Assembly (NCBI GenBank): GCA_013398015.1
Contig: VZRR01014172.1
Span: 62,001-126,000, forward strand
Source: Oreocharis arfaki
Lineage: Eukaryota; Chordata; Aves; Passeriformes; Paramythiidae
DNA length: 64,000 nucleotides
Reading direction: 5' to 3'
Shown in pieces: positions 1 through 10,410 of this stretch (position 1 is the stretch's first letter; every line of letters begins with the position of its first letter). The position numbers were made by a program, and so were the translations under genes. The notes beneath the pieces are model-generated. The model was not told the DNA's origin. It worked only from the letters and a program-made list of their open reading frames with translations, and did no database searches.

Positions 1-436
1 TGGGATGAGCAGCACCCTGGGATTATCCATCACTCCTGGGATGAGCAGCACCCTGGGATTATCCATCACCCCTGGGATGAGCAGCACCCTAGGATTATCC
101 ATCACTCCTGGGATGAGCAGCACCCTGGGATTCTCTGTCACTCCTGGGATGAGCAGCACCCTGGGATTATCCGTCACCCCTGGGATGAGCAGCACCCTAG
201 GATTATCCATCACTCCTGGGATGAGCAGCACCCTGGGATTCTCTGTCACTCCTGGGATGAGCAGCACCCTGGGATTCTCAGTCACTCCGGACATGAGCAG
301 CACCCCAGGATTCATTGTCACTCCTGGGATGAGCAGCACCCTGGGATTATCCATCACTCCTGGGACGAGCAGCACCCTGGGATTATCCATCACCCCTGGG
401 ATGAGCAGCACCCTGGGATTCTCAGTCACTCCCCAC
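1..436. repeat. 36-bp minisatellite, about 12 copies
   Basis: A head-to-tail array of a 36-bp unit starts at or before the window edge and ends where the sequence changes to unique DNA after a last CACTCC. The unit reads TGGGATGAGCAGCACCCTGG followed by GATT and a variable ATCCATCACTCC or CTCTGTCACTCC half. Copies differ at a few fixed positions (ATTATCCAT against ATTCTCTGT), so variants are interspersed, as in unequal exchange. Because 36 is divisible by three, one plus-strand frame stays open across the array and would encode a 12-residue repeat. I read that as a by-product of the period, with no sign of a gene. The left end is cut by the window, so total copy number is unknown. Confidence 0.95.
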
Positions 437-1300
437 TGCAGTGGAAACCTGGGAATAGCTTCAAAATCCGTGTAAAATGGAAGCAGAATCTCTGGTTGGG
501 ACAGTGGAATAAAGAACTCGGCTGCCTGCAAGGCCTCCTGCAGCACTGGGAAAGGTTTAACTGGGAGAGCTGGGGCAGCACTGCTGCACTGGGAATGTGG
601 GAGCCGGACGTTCTCCCTCGGGAGCATCCAAGACAAACAGGGACAGGAGGAATTCCGCAGGCTGGGCTGAGGCCTGGCAGAGCCCTGGTTGGGAACAAGC
701 TGAGCAGGACCATGAGGGAATTGGAAATGGGCTCTCCCCAGCTTCCTAAACCCTCCCCTGGCTTCTCTGGGGCCAAATCCAGGGAAGAGGTTGCTGGGAT
801 CTGCCTGTTCACCACTGAAATGCTCCAGAAAAGGGGAATCCATGTCAGTGATCAATAAAATCCATGACCAATTGAAGAACTCCATCATGATGAAGAAAGG
901 GAATAAAGGGAGCTCCCCAGGGCAACATCCTGCCCGAATTTAAGCAGGAACCTGTGGAATTATTTGATGTGTGGGGGTTTGTGCAGGAGTGGGAAATGGG
1001 CACAGGCTGCAAGGCAGGGAGAGCACTGCTGGAGACCTGATCCATGCAGGAGAGCAGATCTCCAGGAGCACCTAAAAAACTGCCATATACAGCTGGAATT
1101 GTGGCTGATGCCTCACCTGGGGTTCACATCTCTCCAATACCTAAACCCAAGGCCTGGTTCACATCTCTGTGTGAGATTTGGGCATTTTACACCCAGAGTG
1201 GAAAACCCCTCCCTGCCACAAAGGCATTTCCACAGGTGGGGTTTGCTGACAGAGATCCCACAGCAGCACCCTTGGAGCCCATTTCTGGCAGTGCTGGAAC
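437..1300. other. unique spacer between two minisatellites, no gene seen
   Basis: This is moderately GC-rich unique DNA with no recognisable repeat family, splice-flanked exon or RNA gene. Short open frames on both strands overlap one another and have no domain character. Confidence 0.55.
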
Positions 1301-1631
1301 GGGCAGTGGGATCGGGAAACCCCAAAGGGGCAGTGGGTTCAGCAAACCCCAAATGGGCACTGGGATCAGGAAGCTCCAAATGGGCAGTGGGATCAGGAAA
1401 CCCCAAATGAGCAGTGGGATCAGGAAGCTCCAAACGGGCAGTGGGTTCAGCAAACCCCAAATGGGCAGTGGGTTCAGCAAACCCCAAATGGGCAGTGGGT
1501 TCAGCAAATCCCGAAACAGGCAGGGGGTTTAACAAACCTCAAATGGGCAGGGGGTTCAGCAAATCCCAAATGGGCAGTGGGATCAGCAAACCCCAAATGG
1601 GCAGCAGGTTCAGGAACCCCAAAATGGGCAG
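1301..1631. repeat. 27-bp minisatellite, about 12 copies
   Basis: The unit is GGGCAGTGGG, then TTCAGCAAAC or ATCAGGAAGC, then a CCCAAAT-type end, 27 bp in total. Twelve units can be walked from the first GGGCAGTGGG to a partial unit ending in GGGCAGCATT. One unit near 1490-1517 is 28 bp, which shifts the frame. Two variant types alternate in the left half, while the GTTCAGCAAACC type dominates the middle. Several overlapping open frames on both strands come from the 27-bp period alone. Confidence 0.93.
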
Positions 1632-2099
1632 CATTCCCTTTTATTGCAGAGCAGAGAGCAGCAGGTGCCCTCCCGTGCCCCCGGTCACCCCCAGACAGCA
1701 AAGCACAAAGCCACAAAGAGAATTTGTAACCAAACCCGTCACCTTTCATTCCCTCCAGCCCTGATTTCACAAGGTTTTTAAGGACACGTCTAAATTTAAA
1801 CTTCAGAGCTCTGAAATGATCCCAAGAGGTCCATTTACACATTAAAGGTCGTGCATGCATCTGCATCCTGCAGAAACCAAAAAGACATCTTGACTGCATT
1901 TCTCATTAGAGATAATTGTTCAAATAATTAACAAACAACACCTGGCCTGCAGCTTTCTTAAAAATGTTTGGTTTGTTTTGCTTTGAATATCTTCAACTCT
2001 TGAAATCTGAAGTCTCCTCTCGGATTTTTCCTCCCTTCATGTATCACTTCCCTTCTGAGGTGTCCAAAACTCGATGCAAGATCTTTGCTGGACTAAATT
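1632..2099. other. unique DNA, no gene seen
   Basis: AT content rises to the right, with AATTAAC and TTTAAA words near 1790-1960. No repeat family or exon is recognisable. Confidence 0.5.
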
Positions 2100-2335
2100 C
2101 TGTTCTTTCCCCTTAAGCCTAATGACTCATTAAAAAAGGCAAGTGGGAAATCGCCTGGCAATTAAAAACAGAACATGGAGGGAAAAATTAAAGTAATGCA
2201 TCCTCGGACTGTAATTTAGAGAATTTATTAGTCATAAAACCTTGATGAGTTATTCTCATGGCAAAACCTGTAATAATAATAAGAAAAAAAATGATAAAAA
2301 TAATGAACACATTTGTATGACAGAAATTGTGGCAA
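2100..2335. promoter_or_regulatory. candidate conserved non-coding element (AT-rich)
   Basis: This AT-rich unique block holds an AP-1/MAF-type word TGACTCA (2123-2129) directly followed by TTAAA. It also has several TAAT/ATTA homeodomain cores and AT-rich runs (TTATTAGTCATAA near 2226). It lacks repeat character and any convincing coding frame. The composition resembles vertebrate enhancers, but conservation cannot be seen in one sequence, so the call is inference. Confidence 0.28.
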
Positions 2336-3524
2336 GTGTTGGGAATGACAGAAGCCTCCTTGGGAAGGGTTTGGCTCCTTAATTGCAATCATATGGATAT
2401 ATCCTCGTGCTATTATTTCAATAATAGATTGTCAATTTTGCCTTGGAAACCTTTTCCACTCAAACGACTCAATTTTAGCTCTCAAAAGGAAACACATATC
2501 TTGTCTTGAGGCAAACTGGGCAAGAACATTCCCTGAGAAAACGGGAGAGTGATGGGATTTGCTGGGAGGTTTGGGGAGATCCCTGCCTGTGCATGGGGCT
2601 GGCAGACACCTGCAAATGTGGTTTATAAATCTGGGTGCAGAATCAGGGTGGGAAGGGCACCGTGAGGGTGCTTCAACAAAAGCAGGAGATGGAAGTCGCT
2701 GGGAAAATCAACCCCTGGGGTTCAGCCACCGAACACCAACTGCACTGTCCTGTCACAGCCCCACGGGGAGCACCAGGGGCTGCAGGGTCAGACCTTGCAG
2801 TGCCCAGGGCACGTCTGCACATCAGCAAAGTCACCCCCAGGCACTGTCCCGGTCCCCAGTGTGGAGGTGAGGGGTGCAGACCCCAAAACTGGGCTCACCA
2901 AATGCAGCCCGAGCCTGATTTCCACGTCCTGGTGCCAGTCCCCACCTGGGCTCAGGTGTTGGCCTGCACAAAGGGACCTGGCTGAGCCTGGGCACGCCCT
3001 TGGGGTGAACATGCAGAGTTCTTGGGGTCCCTTCACTTCAAACACCGCAGGAAGAAGGAAAAGAAAGATTTGGATCAAGCCCTAATTTCAGAATTAACAA
3101 GCAAACCCCACCTGCAATCCAACCCTGAGCTGGGGGGGGCTCAGATTTAACGTGTGCCTTCCCCCCAGGCTGCTGCCTCCCCACAACATTTCTCTGTGCA
3201 TCTCCTCAGCAGTCAGCCTCGGAGTCTGGGCTGCTCCAACGGGGAAAAAAGTCCACGAGCAAACAAAAAATAGCTGGCAATAAAGAGAGGGAGCCAACAA
3301 CAGGGCCAGTGTCTGTGTCAAGGCTCATTTCATTCCCCACACAGGCAGTGTCCTGACAGGAGGCTGAGTAACACCTATGAGGTGCTTGATGTATTTAATG
3401 GGAGCCTCTGAGCTGTGGGGTCCTCCCCTCACCGTGTGATCTCTTCCAGAAATAACCATCACTTGGGAATGGAAGGGCTGTGATAGGCACAATCTGTTAG
3501 CAGCAAATTGAGCTGTCACCCTTG
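2336..3524. other. unique DNA, no gene seen
   Basis: Mixed-composition DNA with a G-rich stretch at about 3131-3140. Overlapping frames on both strands around 2560-3090 have no recognisable domain and no splice context that would make them exons. Confidence 0.5.
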
Positions 3525-3760
3525 TATGTCATGTTCATTTGGCTGATTAAGGAGATATTAATCTGCTGCCATTGTTACAGTATCTGTCATCCCGGGGAGG
3601 GGAAAAAAACCAACGAGGATATGCAGGCAGCTTTTCTGGAGGTATATTTATACACCCAGGGAGAGAGGAGGAAGCGGAGGTGTGCAGAATACAAATGAAA
3701 CTCTAATCTGCTACAAATATTGAACCAACTGCAATTGATTACAGATGCACGGGCAGAGCA
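3525..3760. promoter_or_regulatory. candidate conserved non-coding element
   Basis: The block contains ATTAATC, TGATTAAGG and CAATTGATTA words and a short inverted repeat GTATA-TT-TATAC at 3642-3653. It is unique, AT-rich and non-coding, and differs in texture from the GC-rich flanks. Enhancer function is inferred from composition alone. Confidence 0.33.
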
Positions 3761-4067
3761 AACAGCAGCTCCTGCTTCAGGTGGTGCTCAGCCTGGGTTT
3801 GGGCTGGTCCTGACTCCCCTGCAGGGTGGTGAGACCAACCCTGAGCAGTCAGGCTGTGGCTCCTCAGGACACAGACCAGTTTATGATGGGTCCAGGGTGT
3901 TGTGGTGAGGAGTTTCTGACACCACGTTTTGTTATTTTAGGAGGCAACATCAAATGCCTTCATTGCTGGTCTTGGTGCAGGAGGGCAGACTCCCCAGTTA
4001 TTTTTGCTGAGTGGTTCCAAGGCAGGAAGCTCCTGAAAACCTAATTAAGCCTTGGATTAAGGTCCAA
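3761..4067. other. unique DNA, no gene seen
   Basis: No repeat or exon is recognised between the AT-rich block on the left and the CR1 tail on the right. Confidence 0.5.
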
Positions 4068-4132
4068 ACCTGATGGTCGGACTTGATGATCTTAGAGGTC
4101 TTTTCCAGTCTTAACAATTCTGTGATTCTATG
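4068..4132 (+). mobile_element. CR1 LINE, 3'-terminal fragment
   Basis: This short fragment has the CR1 3' end: a GGACTTGATGATCTTAGAGG word, then TTTTCCAGTC, ending in AATTCTGTGATTCTATGA. CR1 is the dominant LINE of birds, is usually severely 5'-truncated, and ends in a short octamer-type repeat in place of poly(A). No reverse-transcriptase sequence remains. Divergence suggests an old, inactive copy. Confidence 0.8.
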
Positions 4133-4275
4133 ACCAAAGTCCTTTTTGTTCCTCAAATATCAGGAGCTGTTTGTGGAATCCACAGCGCTGAGTGCCCATT
4201 AAACACCCCCAGAGTGAATTCACCTGTCATTCAGCCACGCTGCAAAACCAATCGCAGCTCCTCTGCCAGACAGCC

Positions 4276-4446
4276 CCTTCCTTCCTTCCCTCCTTACTTC
4301 CCTCCTTACTTCCCTCCTTCCTTCCTTCCTTCCTTCCTTCCTTCCTTCCTTCCTTCCTTCCTTCTTTCNNNNNNNNNNNNNNNNNNNNNNNNNNNNNNNN
4401 NNNNNNNNNNNNNNNNNNNTTCCTTCCTTCCTTCCTTCCTTCTTCC
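4276..4446. repeat. TTCC microsatellite containing an assembly gap
   Basis: A pure TTCC/CCTT tract, with some TTACTTCCC variants at the left end, runs into the run of N and continues on the other side. The true length is unknown. Frames across it are artefacts of the tetranucleotide. Confidence 0.95.
4369..4419. other. assembly gap of 51 N
   Basis: An unresolved run of 51 N lies inside the TTCC repeat. The number may be an estimate and should not be taken as real length. Confidence 0.99.
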
Positions 4447-5124
4447 CACTCTTTGTGCCCTCCTTCCCTGTTTGCACTTCCCCACGGGAGCAGCTCCTTC
4501 ACGCTGCTCTCATCACCACCTCTCCCTGTTTGACCCACAAGGAGATGAACACCGAGCTGTTTTGTTGTTTGGGAAGCCAAGGTGGGGCTGTGAGAGATGT
4601 GAAGATGCCACCTCTACTGCAGAACAGCGGAGCACTGGATGTGATCTGAGGATGCAGCACAAAACACCTCCAGTTAAGGGGAATTAAGGCAAGTGCTGAG
4701 TTACAGCAGCACGTAGTTGATAAGTGAACACTGATTACAGATCCTAAAGGAGCAAACTCAGGTCTGGTGTCCATAGGTACAACTCCCACTGTCTTTCACT
4801 TGAAAGCTCTGGTGAATAAATACAAACTTAGGGCAGTTTCCAGTGGAGCTGGTTCATGGTGCCCCTGCCAGTGCTGGTTACAGAGCGCTTTAACCTGAGC
4901 CAGGCTGCCCCAGCTCTTATTTCAGAGCACAGCTGCCGTTAAAACAGAATTTTAATGAATATCCACATGCAAAATCTTGTCTGCGTAGGGTCTTTCTCAT
5001 TTCTGTGGTGGGAGCATTCATACAAGCTGAAAAGCCCCAGAATCCATCATTAAAAATAAGCTGTTGGCTTCACATTTTCCTGGATGAGGAAATGTATGCC
5101 AAGCCCCTCCAGCCCCCCCTGACT
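4447..5124. other. unique DNA, no gene seen
   Basis: No repeat family, exon or RNA gene is recognised. AT content rises towards the next block, with TTTTAATGAATAT near 4950. Confidence 0.5.
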
Positions 5125-5400
5125 TTCACCAGAGTCTTCATAGTTTATGTTTGAATCAATAACTATTTTAATACGGGGAGTTTAGAAAAGTTTGATTCAA
5201 ATTCCTTTGACACAGTTCCATCAACATCCAGTTATAGAGCCATTCTGCATATGACTCATTAAATATTTAAAAGATTCCTATTATTGAATTAACTATTTAT
5301 TGATTTATAATTTAAAAGATTTATGCTCGGCCATTAAAAAAAATTCCGAGCTGACTTTCACTTAAAGAGATGTCAGGTGCCATTTGCTGCTGGTGAATGT
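5125..5400. promoter_or_regulatory. candidate conserved non-coding element, homeodomain-word rich
   Basis: This very AT-rich unique block contains many ATTA/TAAT cores, ATTGAATTAACTATTTATTG-type words, and TGACTCATTAAA at 5252-5263. The 13-bp string ATGACTCATTAAA also occurs in the candidate element near 2.1 kb. No coding frame spans it. Composition and motif density fit a developmental enhancer, but this is inference. Confidence 0.38.
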
Positions 5401-6033
5401 CTAATGTACCCTTTTCACCCCCGGAGTGAAGAAAGGACAATTACTCAAGGACCTCTGGTTCAATATTCGGGCTGCTCGGATGCTGAGGTCGGTGGTTGCT
5501 GATTTTTCCTGCGGCATTAGGTCATGCTCAGCAGCCTCCATCCATCCCACAGAAGCTCCCTGGAAATGCACAGCTTGTGGTTTCTCTCCTGCTCCATTTA
5601 TTGATCAGCGTTTCGTCCCGGTTCCCGTGGCTTTCCCGTGCCAAGGATGCTCCTGCTGAGGTCACGCGTGCGGAGGGATGGACGCACGGACACGCACAGA
5701 TCCTCCTCTTCTGCCACTGCTCTGCCACGGCCTGGCTCCAGCAGCTCCTCAGATTCCCCTCACCTGTGGGCAAACAATGGGCGTTGCAAAATTAAAAATG
5801 GATTTCAGAGCTCTGCTGAATCGGGAGCGTGGAAATTAAAATCCACTCCGAGGATCACAGCAACTCCCGGCTTTAAAGCAGCACTTCCCACACTGGTGCT
5901 TTGTTTTTTCTGGAGTAAAAAATATGAATTTAATGCCTTTATTTAGCACCTCTAATCTGAGGCTCACAAACAGCTTTAGCCCCATTAATTATTGAAATCT
6001 GGGAGAGCCCCCAGAGGTGTCTATTATTATAAT
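5401..6033. other. unique DNA, no gene seen
   Basis: A mildly CpG-containing stretch around 5600-5700 grades into AT-rich DNA. Nothing recognisable as gene or repeat. Confidence 0.5.
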
Positions 6034-6116
6034 ATTCCTTTTACAAATGACTAAACTGATGCACAGGAAGGTTAAGTGACTCTTTGAAGGCCACACAGAG
6101 TCCAGCTACAGCCTTC
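6034..6116 (-). mobile_element. MIR SINE relic
   Basis: Read on the plus strand, the stretch is the reverse complement of the MIR core and 3' region: TTTTACAAATGACTAAACTG, then GCACAGGAAGGTTAAGTGAC, then GGCCACACAGAG. These match the well-known MIR words (fraction of diploid-cell-count-like phrase 'CTCAGTTTCCTC', 'GTCACTTAACC', 'TGTGTGACC') in order and spacing. MIRs are tRNA-derived SINEs that were active before the amniote radiation. Survival here implies an old, slowly evolving segment. Divergence is substantial. Confidence 0.65.
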
Positions 6117-8079
6117 CACAGAGCAGGAAAATGGGATAGAGCAGGATAAATGCTCTGTCTGCCCCAGCTGCACAAAATGAAGGTATTTCCAAACACAGAC
6201 AGAAACACTTGGATCCAAAGGAAAGGAGAGGGGGGAAAGAAGCACAAAAAATGGGATTTTTTTTTTTCTGAACACAGCAAGCAAGGCTCTGCTTCAGATA
6301 ATGATCTCTCCCTGTTTGTTTTACTTTTGACTTCGGGGGCCTGAGTTTTAGTGATCCACATTTCTCTACAACCCATTCTTGGCTCTCCATCAAACCCACA
6401 CAGAGTAATTAGCACAGGTCTGTCAGACACGACTGCAGCAGAGTCAGGCATTACACCCTGAAATTGTTGCTCCAGCTTCTCCAATCCGTGAATTATAAAT
6501 AAAGACTTGAAAAGGCTGCTTGCTCCAAGTAGTAACTACTGCAAGCCTGCCATACAGCTGTCCCAGTGGTATTGCTGGGGGTTAGGGATTAACCCTAGAA
6601 AAATAATTTTTGGAATATCAGACAGAAAACTGTAATAAACGGAGTTAGGATTGATACAGGAAGGGAAAAAGGGGTTTTATGGAGGCAGGGAGAGGGAAGC
6701 TCACGCTGGTGTGATATGGGACAATACTTAAATAAATAGAGATACACACATGTAGGGATGTTTTTGTTGGTCTTGCCTTTATTCCTCATAAATGGGCATT
6801 GGGAAGCAGCACTGGGAGTCTGGCAGAGGTACAGAGGGTCAGCTCAAACTGGGAGGTGAAAAGGTGGGGCTCAGACCAATGGACAGCACGTGGATCCATT
6901 AGCAGTGAAATCCAAACACGTTATTGCTGCTGGAGTCGTTCAGATCGATGCCTTGGGATGCAAACCCTCCCCAGCCCATCCCTGCTCTGCTGCAGAGCCC
7001 CTGTGGCCACAGCCAGGTCGCTTTGCCACTCAGATCCCCTCGGATCAGCCCGGCAGGGCCCCACTGTCTGCAGACAGGCCCTGTGCAGATCTCCTTTCCC
7101 TCCTCTGCTGCGAGCTGGGAGCAGCAGTTCCCACCAGAAGTGCAGCCCGACCTCGGCTGGGTCATAAATGTGCATTGCTGTCAGTGAAAGAGCTGTAGAT
7201 GCCCCACGTGTGGCTGCACAAAATAACTGCCCACTGTCAGGGGGTTGTTTCCATTTCTCCTTCCTGGGTGGTGGATCCAGGGCAATGTTTGCTGGGGTGG
7301 CTCTTTCCCCCCAAGCACTGGGGCAGAGCTGTTGACAACTCAAACCTTCTTTGGACCCGCTCAGGAAATGATGGACGGGGATTTACTTGGAGCACCAAGC
7401 ACTTGGGAAGAGGTTTGTCCCAGAGCTGCTGCGCAGTGCCAGGAGGGGGGTGTGGGGCAAGGATTGGCAGGGCTGGGAGTCTCTGATCCAGCTGTGATCC
7501 AGCTGTGATCCCAGGGGAGCTCCCCCTCTGCTGGTGCCCAGCACGATCTGAGTGAGCAGAGGTTGTGTGTGAGCACAGGGAGGGAGGAGGATTCTCCCCC
7601 TGGGGACAGTGGTGACAGACAGGCTCCTCATCAGCTCTGGCACCTGTAATGGACTGGAAAGGGAAAAGCCCTTGAGAAGGAGTCCAGAGGAGCATCAGCC
7701 TCTCTCTGCAGAGCAGGAACTCCCGGGCAGGCAAAGATAAACCCCCGCCCTGCCAGCCCTCGTTAGCAGCTGCATCCTCACAACTTGCTGGCTGTCGGAG
7801 GCAGGAGGACGCTCTGAGAGAAGATTGCCACTGGAATTTCCATGAAGCCTCGGCCATTCAGCCACTCCCACTGGCTGGTGTGGTCCCTTGTCCTACAGAG
7901 CCACAAGCTGAGCAGCCTGACCAATGAATCCAACACCCAGAGCAGTTTTAGATGTGGGTGGCACCAATTCCAGAGGCAGAGCAGAGCCACAGGTACTTTG
8001 GACACCCACAGGAACTTCAGAAGCTCCTCAGAACCCCTCTGACAAAGCCAGGCACCTTCTGTGCAGATGGACAAAGCAT
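6117..8079. other. unique DNA, no gene seen
   Basis: No exon is supported. A 206-codon minus-strand frame at 7237-7857 overlaps several other frames of GC-rich DNA and has no domain. A short direct duplication of GATCCAGCTGT lies near 7486-7508. A T-rich run occurs near 6257. Confidence 0.5.
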
Positions 8080-8345
8080 TCACAGAGTCACAGAATGGGT
8101 CAAGGAGGAGAGGACCACACTGGGTCCCCTCTTCCCACCTCTCTGCCCAAGCAGGGTCACCCCAGAGCACGGGATTGTGTCCGGAGGGTTCTGGAAGATC
8201 TCTGGTGAGGGTGGCTCCACACCCTCCACAAAGATCTCTGGAGCTACAGGTTCTCAGGGATGCCCAGACACTTCCAGTGCTGTCCACACCCCTCAGGAAT
8301 GCCATCCCTAAAGGCAGCTCCTTCCTCCAGCTCAAAACCTTCACC
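8080..8345 (-). mobile_element. CR1 LINE fragment
   Basis: The plus strand starts with TCACAGAGTCACAGAATGGG, the inverted CR1 terminus. It continues through AGCAGGGTCACCCCAGAGCA, a degenerate ATTGTGTCC..GGG..TTCTGGAAGATCTC phrase, and the CTCCACA..CTC phrase, ending near a CTCCAGCTCAAAACC block. This is the 3' portion of a CR1 copy in minus orientation, diverged and without an intact open frame. An internal indel makes the match uneven. Confidence 0.72.
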
Positions 8346-8758
8346 TGACCCAAAACCCAGAAGTCACCACCAAGCTGTGAGGGTGTAATCTGATTTTTGG
8401 TGATCTACATCTTTGCAGAAAACTGCCACCTGAGCATGGAATAACCCAAAATAATTTTTCTGTAACTTACAGCCAGGCCAAAATATCTGCCCTCATTTGC
8501 AAGTTATTTTTAATATTAATCCTGAACAGCCATCACAGCGACAAAGAGTGTGCCGTGTTTCAGCCGAAAATCAAACCCTGGGTTTCATGGGACAGCACTC
8601 GATGCTCAGCTATCCGTGTTCAGCCCCCAGAATGGCCAGGGACACGTGCAGGGAGCAGCAGCTCCATTGCTCTGATATTCGAGCACCTGCGAATTACAAC
8701 ATTGAGATGTAAAGATGTAAATCCACGCGTGGAGGGAGCGGTGGGCAGGGCAGGACGC
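8346..8758. other. unique DNA, no gene seen
   Basis: An AT-rich left part (TAATTTTTCTGTAAC, AAGTTATTTTTAATATTAAT) precedes the minisatellite. No repeat or exon is recognised. Confidence 0.5.
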
Positions 8759-9249
8759 ATCCCTGAAGGGGAGGGCACACCCCTGAAGGGCAGGGCAGGG
8801 CAGGACACACCCCTGAAGGGCAGGGCGGGACACACCCCTGAAGGGCAGGGCGGGACACATCCCTGAAGGGCAGGGCACACCCCTGAAGGGCAGGGCACAC
8901 CCCTGAAGGGCAGGGCGGGACACACCCCTGAAGGGCAGGACACACCCCTGAAGGGCAGGAAGGGACACACCCCTGAAGGGCAGGAAGGGACGCACCCCTG
9001 AAGGGCAGGACACACCCCTGAAGGGATGGCAGGGACACACCCCTGAAGGGCAGGGCAGGGCACACCCCTGAAGGGCAGGAAGGGACACACCCCTGAAGGG
9101 CAGGGCAGGACACACCCCTGAAGGGCAGGGTGGGACACACCCCTGAAGGGCAGGAAGGGACACACCCCTGAAGGGCAGGGCAGGACACACCCCTGAAGGG
9201 AGGGCAGGACACACCCCTGAAGGGCAGGAAGGGACACACCCCTGAAGGC
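8759..9249. repeat. G-rich minisatellite, about 21 copies of a 20-25-bp unit
   Basis: About 21 copies of a CACACCCCTGAAGGGCAGG core are separated by variable GGCAGGA, AAGGGA or GCGGGA spacers, so unit length varies from about 17 to 30 bp. The array starts after CAGGACGCATCC and ends sharply at CCTGAAGGCGC. The plus strand is strongly G-biased in the spacer (GGGCAGGGCAGGGCAGG near 8797). Three overlapping minus-strand frames of about 180-250 codons cross it. Their Cys/Pro/Val/Leu repeats exist in all frames and are not a protein signature. Confidence 0.94.
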
Positions 9250-10325
9250 GCTAATTCCGAATGAGTGCGGGTGAAATGAGTTACTCACGGGAGGATTTTT
9301 ACCTGCTTTGTTCACAGGATGCACTGGAGCACACTTACCCACTTGGTCCGCAGACCCCTGCCCCAAGTTTGCTCCTCTGGAGAGACAAAAAAATCAAGGT
9401 TCACAAATCGAGGCTGAGCCCAGCCCTGCGTTCAGCAGGAATCCCTGCACACCGAGATGAGCAGAACATCACTCAGTGACTGAGAAAGAGTTATGATGAA
9501 GAAGCTGTTGGAACAGGAACTGTTGATTTCCCAGGAGCCCTGTAAATCCACCTCTGATGTCCTTTTGAATTCTCTGTTATTGCTGCAAAAATTTTAAACA
9601 CCAGTCTGGGGGTGAAGCAGCTGCCACACTCCTTTGCTGGGAGAAGGATTGTGCTGTGGGCCCACCTTTGGTTCGATGTGCTGGGCAGATACACCAAAAA
9701 CCAGTGACCTCCTCATCCTCCTCCTCCTCCTTCTCCTCCTGTTCCTGTTCCTCGCACTCAGGATCGCCACAATTCAGCAGCTCCCTGCCTTTGTTTTGCC
9801 CTCCTGCCACCCCTCAGCACCCTCTTGCTCTCTCTCAGTGTTTCTTCCCTTCAACATCTTCTTTTTTGGGATCTCCAAAGCCTCACACACCTCTAACATG
9901 GGAGAATCCTGCTCTGACTGGGCTGGACATTCCTTCTGACACCCATGCCATAAATCTTGGTGAGGCATGGGCTGATGCAGCCAAAGGAACTCTAATGCCG
10001 TAGGATTTATTTGATCTTATTCTGTTTATTTTAAGTCGACTCATTTTATTCTAAATTAGGGCTGCTCTGGGTGTTCTGCCAACTTTTAAATTGAGCCACC
10101 CAAGATGAGAAGGGCAGGTGCCATCCCACAGTGAGCTTCTCTGAGCTGTGAGTGGATGAAGGCAGCTCCAGGATCAGCAGATAAAGCCAGAGTTAAAACT
10201 TTTGTTTCAAAATCCACCGATTCTCCCCATTTCACGATCCATGATTAAGGCCACTGCAGCTGCCATCAGCACTGCAGCCCATCAGAACCCCCAGAAAACA
10301 GGATTTTCCCACTTCAGACCCTCAG
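9250..10325. other. unique DNA with a short CTC/TCC microsatellite
   Basis: A (CTC)n-type tract with TTC and TGT interruptions lies at 9707-9753. The rest is unique. No exon is recognised. Confidence 0.55.
9707..9753. repeat. imperfect TCC microsatellite
   Basis: The tract reads CTCCTCATCCTCCTCC and continues in TCC units with CTTCTCC and TGTTCC interruptions. Its polyglutamate or polyserine frames are low-complexity artefacts. Confidence 0.85.
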
Positions 10326-10410
10326 AGTGGGGGATCTGGGTTCAAGTTCCAGCTCTGTTCCGGCCGTAGCTCCTCTCTGAAGAAAAGCCACCCCATCTGT
10401 GTCTCTGCTG
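10326..10410 (+). mobile_element. possible MIR SINE relic
   Basis: The string ATCTGGGTTCAAGTTCCAGC resembles the B-box region of tRNA-derived MIR elements, where GGGTTCAAATCCCAGCTCTG is typical. A CCCCATCTGTGTCTC phrase downstream could be the decayed 3' core. The middle is too diverged for certainty. Confidence 0.38.

Noticed and set aside
7237..7857. 206-codon minus-strand frame
   Set aside because: GC-rich chance frame with competing frames on both strands, no domain and no splice context.
8606..9366. Minus-strand frames of 181-248 codons with Cys/Pro repeats
   Set aside because: All three minus frames are open across the minisatellite, so the repeat period and composition explain them.
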